From assembly GCA_946807835.1 (NCBI GenBank), contig OX327703.1, positions 7,447,501-7,511,500 on the forward strand: 64,000 nucleotides of DNA, given 5' to 3'. The position numbers and the translations under genes were made by a program. Positions within the stretch are counted from its first letter, which is position 1, and each line of letters begins with the position of its first letter. This DNA comes from Ailanthus altissimus (lineage: Eukaryota > Streptophyta > Magnoliopsida > Sapindales > Simaroubaceae). Below, in pieces: positions 60,383 to 64,000 of the stretch. The notes below the pieces were generated by a model, which was not told where the DNA came from, did no database searches, and was given only the letters and a program-made list of their open reading frames with translations.

Positions 60383-61110
60383 ATGGCCACACCCAAGTAT
60401 AAGGTAGAGAAATTCAATGGTATGAATGACTTTAATCTGTAGAAGATGAAGGTTAAGGCGTTGTTGGTGAGCCAAAGACTTGGTTCAGCATTAGAGGAGA
60501 CTGCAGCTCCATCTAGTGATGAAGAGAAGACGCTAGAGTCATCTAGAGTAGAAGCGGAAAGGAAGGACATTCAAGAAAGAACTCATAGCATAATCGTTCT
60601 GTCATTAAGCGATGAAGTACTAAGGGAAGTAGCAGGTGAGACAACGGCAATAGATCTTTGAAAGAAGCTTGACTTTCTTTATATGAGAAAATCGTTGGCC
60701 AACAGACTACATATAAAGAAGAAACTGTATCAGCTGTCCATGTCAAAGGGGACGCCGATGAAAGATCATATAGACGCCTTCAATAAGATCATCCTTGATC
60801 TTGAGTCTATCAACATCAAGATAGAAGATGAAGATAGAGCAATTATCCTGCTGAGTTCACTCTCCAAGAGCTATGAGAGTTTTGTTGATACGCTACTCTA
60901 CGACAGAGAGAGTTTAACGATGAGTGATGTGAAATTATCATTAAACTCAAAGTTATTAGAAAAGCAGGCTGAGGGCAATGCAGAAAGTTTATCTGTAAGA
61001 GGAAGGCCCTCATATAGAGATGGGAAGAAAAAAGGTTCAAGGTCAAGTTTAGGACTCCTAGAAAGTGCTATTGCTACAAGAAAAATGGGCACTTCATAAA
61101 GGACTGTCCT
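60383..61110 (+). pseudogene. copia C gag
   Basis: The ATG at 60383 opens MATPKYKVEKFNGMNDFNL followed by TAG where Trp is usual. Gag then continues through LSDEVLREV, another in-frame stop at 60658, ANRLHIKKKLYQLSM, DHIDAFNKIILDLE and SFVDTLLYDRESL. The zinc knuckle (about 61066-61107, CYCYKKNGHFIKDC) lies in the pol frame and has lost the C-x2-C spacing. Homologous to the copia A gag. Confidence 0.85.
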
Positions 61111-61614
61111 GAGAAGAAAGCACAGGATAAGAAGAAAGCGGATGCTGCGCTTGCCTATGATGATAGCTATGACAGCGCAGAGATACTCGTCGCTACTGAT
61201 TGTATAAACTCTGAACAATGGGTTTTAGATTCTAGTTGTACTTTTCACATGTGCCCGCACAAGTCTTGGTTTATAAATTTTTAGCCTATTAGTGGTGGTA
61301 AGGTCTTAATGGGTAATGACGTTGCATGTCAGATGATGGGAATTGGTAGTGTTAAGCTTAGGCTGCATGATGGGCGAGTGAGAGAGTTGACAGATGTTAG
61401 GTATGTTTCTGATTTGAAGAGAAACTTGATCTCACTAGGGACTTTAGACTAGAATGGGTGTTCCATAAGGATTGACGGAGGGATTTTAAGAGTTTTGAGA
61501 GGTTCCATGGTGGTGATGAGAGGAGAGAAGCACAAAGGTGTTTATGTGCTTAAAGGTGAAGTCGTGAGTGGTTCTGTACTATTCTCTATAGATGATGAAA
61601 GTATGTAAACTAAG
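61111..61614 (+). pseudogene. copia C protease and pre-integrase region
   Basis: WVLDSSCTFHMCPHKSWF at about 61219: the active-site D-S-G has become D-S-S (61228-61236), so the protease would be inactive even if translated. It continues with GKVLMGNDVACQMMGIGSVKL and LTDVRYVSDLKRNLISLGTL, and three in-frame stops. Confidence 0.82.
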
Positions 61615-62598
61615 TTGTGGCATCTTAGACTGGCACACCTAGGCGAGAGAAACCTAAAGGAGTTATATAGCCAAAAGGTCTTTGGAGATGATAAGTTCCA
61701 GCCCTTCGAGTTTTGTGAGCATTGTGTGCTAGGGAAAGCATATAGAGTGAGGTTCAGTACCAGCGAGCATAAGACTAAGGGGACTCTTGACTACATACAC
61801 TCGGATCTTTGGGGACTAGCTCAGACAGCTACTTGTGGTGGTGCTAGATATTTTCTCAGCGTGATTGATGACTATTCGAGGAAGCTGTGGGTCTATATGT
61901 TGAAGAGCAAGGATCAAGTATTTGATGTGTTCAAGACTTGGAAGGCTCTTGTTGAAAATCAGACTAGCAAAAGGGTAAAGAGGCTTAGGACTGACAACGG
62001 CCTCGAGTTTTGCAACAGAGAGTTTGATGGGTTTTGTGCTAAGTATAGGATTGCAAGGCATAGAACAGTAAAATCAACACCGCAGCAGAATGGGGTAGCT
62101 GAGAGGATGAACATGACCCTATTTGAAAGGGTTAGATGCATGCTTACCAATGCGAAGATGTCCAAGACATTCTGGGGAGAAGCTGTAGTGACTGCTGCTT
62201 ATTTAATAAACAGAAGTCCCTCCTCAGCAATTGACTTCAAGACGCCAGAAGAGAAATGGTCTAGCAATCCTCCGAAGTATGACCATCTTAGAATATTTGG
62301 TTACTCTGCCTTTGTACATGTTAAGGAGGGGAAGTTGGAACCTAGAGCTATCAAAGGGGTATTCATAGGATATCTCGAAGGAGTAAAAGGATACAAGGTG
62401 TGGTGTAAAGACTTAACACCACCAAGGAGTATCATAAGCCATGATGTGACGTTCGATGAGATGACGATGCTGAAAACCTCCCAAGTAGATGAGAAAGAAG
62501 AACTTGTGACCAAGGAAAACCCAACACCCGAGTCAATAAAAGTTGAAGTAGCACCTGAAAATGGATTTGATATGCCCCCTGATCAACACTTCAACTAG
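61615..62598 (+). pseudogene. copia C integrase
   Basis: One open stretch of 327 codons. It holds the zinc-binding segment WHLRLAHLGERNLKEL ... FCEHCVLGK, then the catalytic core with D in DYIHSDLWG, D in RLRTDNGLEF and E in QQNGVAERMN, followed by FWGEAVVTAAYLINRSPS and the VFIGY segment. The core triad is intact, but the flanking domains are broken. Confidence 0.9.
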
Positions 62599-63564
62599 GA
62601 AATCCTTGAACATGAACCAAGAACATAGGCGAGTTCCTCTAAGTCCACCCAAAAGAAGACTAGAACTCTTGAGTTAAAACTTGAAGAGTACCAGCTTGCT
62701 AGAGACAGGCTAAAGAGAACAATTAACCCACCAGTCAGGTATGCACAAGCAGACTTAGTTGCTCATGCATTTAATTCTGCTTACACTCTTAAGTATGATG
62801 AGCCTAGGACATATGGTAAGGCTATGAAGAGTAAAAACAAGAAAGAATGACAGCAGGCCATGGAAGAAGAAATTTGTTCTCTTAGGAAGAACAATACCTG
62901 GAAATTGGTGGAGAGACCTCAAAAAAAGCTAGTCGGGTGCAAGTGGGTGTATAAGGTAAAGGAGGGGATACCGGGGATTGAGCCTACGAGATTTAAGGCT
63001 AGGTTAGTAGCACAAGGTTTTACTCATAGAGAGGTAGTCGATTTTCATGAGATATTCTCTCCAGTTGTCAAGCACACATCTATTAGGATTTTGTTAGCTA
63101 TGTGTGCAAACTTTGATTTACATCTAGAGCAGATGGATGTAAAGACAACTTTTCTACATGGAGAGCTTGAAGAAATAATATATATGGCACAGCCGCAAGG
63201 GTTTGAGGAGCCCGGTAAAGAAGATCATGCTTGTTTGCTAAAGAAGTCATTATACGGGTTAAAGCAATCACCTAGACAGTGGTATAAGAGATTTGATGAG
63301 TTTATAATGGCTTGTAGCTTTAGTAGGAGCAAGTATGATAGATGCGTGTACTTCAAGAACATGAGTTGTGGGATGATGTATTTGCTTCTATACATCGATG
63401 ATATATTGATCGTATGCAAGAATATGGAAGAAATACAGAAGCTCAAGAAGCAGTTAAGTGGCGAGTTTGAAATGAAGGATTTGGGAGCAGCGAAGAGAAT
63501 TTTGGGTATAGACATTGTGAGGGAAAGAAGAGATGTTATCTTCTTATCCCAACAACGATATATA
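62599..63564 (+). pseudogene. copia C reverse transcriptase, cut by an insertion
   Basis: The linker has stops at 62596 and 62848. The RT frame from 62860 contains WKLVERP, CKWVYKVKEG, FKARLVAQGF, LEQMDVKTTFLHGEL, KSLYGLKQSPRQWYKRFDEF, the catalytic YIDD at about 63391, and EMKDLGAAKRILGIDI. The frame is cut after LSQQRYI at 63564 by foreign LTR sequence. RNase H is outside the window. Confidence 0.9.
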
Positions 63565-64000
63565 TGTTGTGTGATATGGTGTGTGATGTGTATAATTTCA
63601 AAAATTAAATACGCAACGGAAGTATTCATACATATTAAACAATATGTAACATATTCAATCATGTATGATCATTCAAGTACATATATATATATCTCATATA
63701 TATATATTTCATGCATGATATAAAATGAATAACAAATAAATAACCTACCCGGATATGAAGGTAGCTTTACAAATCTTTAAGAACTCCAAGCTTCAATTTT
63801 ATTGAGCTCACCTTGAAGTGTTCCCTTGCACAATTCTAGTTCACAACTAAATCCGGTGGGATTGTGAAGCTAGAATAGCAGCCTTGAATTTCCAGCAAAT
63901 GATTGTTTTAACACTTAAAACAATTTGTCCTTATGATTACTACCAAGAGATGAGAAGAATTTGGTGTTTTCTATAGTTCTTTACAACTCTATATGTTGTA
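63565..64000. mobile_element. start of another LTR element inserted in copia C
   Basis: Sequence changes abruptly inside the RT to TGTTGTGTGATATGGTGTG, a plausible LTR end, and shows no coding sequence to the right edge. It may be related to the LTR-like insertion at 21911. Its second end and orientation are outside the window. Confidence 0.5.

Larger units (their letters stand above)
52740..63564 (+). mobile_element. Ty1/copia retrotransposon C, 5' LTR split by a gypsy LTR structure
   Basis: Same family as copia A. Its 5' LTR begins near 52740 (exact start not fixed), is interrupted at 52857-59798, resumes at 59799 and ends CAACA at 60350. Both LTR halves carry the GC-rich GCGCCGCAACGCT-like repeats found in the LTR of copia A, and the text reads on sensibly across the insertion (CCCAGAACAGAACCTC | ATTCAGCACCACGACGC). 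Primer site, gag, protease, integrase and RT follow on the plus strand until another LTR cuts the RT at 63565. It has several stops and a gag-pol frame break. Confidence 0.8.

Noticed and set aside
1..64000. tRNA, rRNA or other structured RNA genes
   Set aside because: The only tRNA-like words found are retroelement primer sites. No cloverleaf or rRNA-like segment was recognised by eye.

Overview
The window is nuclear DNA of a flowering plant, most likely a eudicot. It is AT-rich, has GT-AG introns and carries two ordinary plant genes plus a dense bed of nested LTR retroelements. I cannot name the species.

Left part (1-21651). A minus-strand Ty1/copia remnant runs off the left edge (1-1849: protease, gag, primer site, LTR). 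Two host genes follow, both on the minus strand. The first is a Gemin2/SIP1-like gene (3478-11094, four exons, 766 codons), whose reading frame carries a TGA where family members have Trp. The second is an intact eight-exon PTI1-like receptor-like cytoplasmic kinase (14418-18998, 400 residues). Between them lie a miniature LTR element (TRIM, 11578-12085) and a decayed LTR fragment.

Middle (21652-43470). This is one old copia element (copia B) bounded by the target duplication AGTTA. A 2.8 kb LTR-like insertion sits inside its 5' LTR. A young Athila-type Ty3/gypsy element (25589-37638; 1438-bp LTRs, target duplication GTATT) sits inside its leader. The gypsy element carries two genes beyond gag-pol: a small cysteine-rich protein resembling the nucleic-acid-binding/silencing-suppressor proteins of carlaviruses (33222-33659), and an intronless LONELY GUY (LOG) cytokinin-activating enzyme with its own TATA box and polyadenylation signal (34128-34781, broken by one late stop).

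Right part (43471-64000). Decayed Tat-type gypsy and DUF1985-like transposon debris lead into a third copia element (copia C, same family as the left-edge copy). Its LTR is split by a Tekay-like gypsy LTR structure. Between the two LTR copies of that structure lie a fragment of an endogenous pararetrovirus (tail of RNase H plus an intact 386-residue ORF) and a second, fully intact, intronless LOG gene (55982-56635). The two LOG copies are about 76% identical over 178 residues. They share a TATA/5' leader before the ORF and an AATAAA/retroelement-tail sequence after it, so LOG looks like a stable cargo gene of a retroelement lineage rather than two chance retrocopies. This cargo module, an enzyme that releases active cytokinin plus a virus-like suppressor-type protein in one element, is the most interesting feature of the window. 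Copia C is itself cut at 63565 by another LTR that runs off the right edge.
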